Assembly (NCBI GenBank): GCA_035519675.1
Contig: DATIWB010000015.1
Location: 1-64,000 of the forward strand
Reading direction: 5' to 3'
Origin: RPRB01 sp035519675
GTDB taxonomy: Bacteria > Myxococcota > Myxococcia > Myxococcales > Myxococcaceae
DNA length: 64,000 nucleotides
The stretch's first letter is position 1. Every line of letters starts with the position of its first letter. Both the position numbers and the translations under genes were made by a program. The notes beneath the pieces are model-generated. The model was given only the letters and a program-made list of their open reading frames with translations. It searched no databases and was not told the origin of the DNA. Of the stretch, positions 63,077-64,000 are shown in pieces.

Positions 63077-64000
63077 ATGAAGGCGCTCCACATCACCGCC
63101 CACGGCCCGGTGGACGCGCTGACGCCGGTGGAGGTCCCCGGCCCCCCGCTGCTCGACGGTCAGGTCCGGGTGCAGATCGAGGCCGCGGCAGTGAATCCCA
63201 GCGACGTGCTCAGTGCCGAGGGCCGCTTCCCGCATGCGGTGTTGCCCCGCATCCTGGGACGCGACTTCGCCGGGCGCGTGGTCGCGGGCCCGAGCGAGCT
63301 GGTCGGTACGGCCGTCTGGGGGACGGGCGGCGACCTCGGCATCACCCGGGACGGCGCCCACGCCGAGGAGATCGTGCTCCCTGCCGGCGGCGTCTCCCGG
63401 CGCCCGGGCAACCTCACCCCCGAGCAGGCGGCGGCCGCGGGCGTGCCGTTCACCACGGCCTGGAGCTGCCTGGTGGACGCCGCGCGCCTCCAGGCCGGCG
63501 AGACGGTGGTGGTCTCCGGAGCGGTGGGAGCGGTGGGGTGGGCCGCAGTGGAGCTGGCGGCCGCACTCGGCGCCCGGGTCATCGGGCTGGTGAAGGATGC
63601 GGAGGAGGCAGCGCGGGTCGACCGGAGTCGCGTGGCGGGTGTGGCGCGTTCGGATGCCGGGGATCTCCCGGACGTCGTCCGGGAGGTGACGGGGGGCCGC
63701 GGCGCGCAGGTGGCGCTGAACGGCGTGGGTGCGCCCGTCTTCGCCGCGCTGCTGGGGAGCCTGGGCCCCTCCGGCCGGCTCTGCGTCTACTCGGCCGTCG
63801 CCGGGCGCGAGGTCTCGCTGGATCTCTTCGACTTCTATCGCCGGCGGCTGGTGCTGCTCGGCATCAACACCGCTGCCCTCACCGTCGAGGCTGGCGCCCG
63901 CCTCCTCGACCAGCTCCGTCCGCTCTTCGAGTCGGGGCGGCTACGTCCGCACCCCTGGCTGGAGCGCCATCCCCTGCAGGACGCGGCCAGGGCGTACGAG
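63077..64000 (+). CDS. Zinc-free quinone oxidoreductase-like MDR protein, 3' end outside window
   Basis: 308 residues visible, open to the window end. GroES-like start MKALHITAHGPVDALTPVEVPGPPL, VNPSDVLSAEGRFP, ILGRDFAGRVVAGP; NADPH site VVVSGAVGAVGWAAVELAAALGARVIG. No catalytic zinc Cys set is visible, which fits the quinone oxidoreductase/QOR branch. Reduces quinones or enones with NADPH. Divergent from the broken AraC gene, which could once have regulated it. Confidence 0.85.
   Translation, partial: MKALHITAHGPVDALTPVEVPGPPLLDGQVRVQIEAAAVNPSDVLSAEGRFPHAVLPRILGRDFAGRVVAGPSELVGTAVWGTGGDLGITRDGAHAEEIVLPAGGVSRRPGNLTPEQAAAAGVPFTTAWSCLVDAARLQAGETVVVSGAVGAVGWAAVELAAALGARVIGLVKDAEEAARVDRSRVAGVARSDAGDLPDVVREVTGGRGAQVALNGVGAPVFAALLGSLGPSGRLCVYSAVAGREVSLDLFDFYRRRLVLLGINTAALTVEAGARLLDQLRPLFESGRLRPHPWLERHPLQDAARAYE

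Noticed and set aside
62501..63361. 286-codon minus-strand frame as a real gene
   Set aside because: Only its last third is recognisable, as the sensor part of the broken AraC gene; the rest is antisense to the oxidoreductase start.

Overview
The window is a very GC-rich bacterial chromosome segment packed with short-gap operons, many joined by 4-base start/stop overlaps (ATGA, GTGA). Gene content points to the Myxococcota (myxobacteria): a DUF4388/PATAN protein, a coiled-coil PilZ protein, a degenerate receiver-GGDEF protein, a complete System I cytochrome c maturation operon, and a six-gene polysaccharide locus whose order matches the exoA-F spore-coat locus of Myxococcus xanthus. The family placement is inference; no rRNA or tRNA gene was found to confirm it.

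Layout. 1-12.5 kb: bifunctional (p)ppGpp enzyme Rel (5' end outside the window), RidA, a tandem DsbA-like protein divergent from a TusA-like protein, PilZ protein, ABC exporter, penicillin-binding transpeptidase, DUF4388 protein, glutaredoxin-like protein, receiver-GGDEF protein, EVE protein. 12.75-19.3 kb: exoA-F-like operon (export lipoprotein, beta-barrel, Wzz, BY-kinase ATPase, phosphoglycosyl transferase, YvcK) behind a possible sigma-54 site. 19.4-22.1 kb: two methyltransferases, a relic of a third, and a HAD phosphatase. 22.1-28.7 kb: ccmABCDEFGHI on the minus strand. 29-35 kb: DUF4397 lipoprotein, then a second polysaccharide cluster (acyltransferase, glycosyltransferase-like, Wzx flippase, secreted beta-helix protein). 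35-37.4 kb: thiazole operon (diiron protein-thiS-thiG-thiE). 37.5-47.5 kb: dipeptidase, MarR regulator with two palindromic operators, hydrolases, HAD phosphatase, RlmI-like methyltransferase, membrane-anchored subtilase with a coupled small OB-fold protein, CPBP protease. 47.5-48 kb: a thioredoxin-like lipoprotein read through an in-frame TGA, a probable selenoprotein. 48-57.6 kb: PlsB, ArgS, hybrid histidine kinase, HEAT protein, YjbQ, DnaJ, SurA-like protein, RimI. 57.8-60.9 kb: rpsL-rpsG-fusA behind a good sigma-70 promoter. 61-64 kb: triheme cytochrome c, a broken AraC regulator, and a truncated quinone-oxidoreductase-like gene.

How they work together: the Ccm apparatus would mature c-type cytochromes such as the triheme protein at 61-62 kb. 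CcmG, the tandem DsbA protein and the selenocysteine thioredoxin form a set of extracytoplasmic thiol-redox proteins. The exo operon and the 30-35 kb cluster together cover initiation, flipping, chain-length control and export of a surface polysaccharide.

Most interesting points: (1) the UxxC thioredoxin-like selenoprotein with a perfect hairpin just after the UGA; (2) a ThiE that is complete only if translation starts at CTG, overlapping the thiG stop; (3) a ferritin-like diiron protein coupled to thiS in a locus with no thiO or thiH; (4) a 77-base methyltransferase relic; (5) a short repeat family starting directly after the stop codons of rel and rimI.
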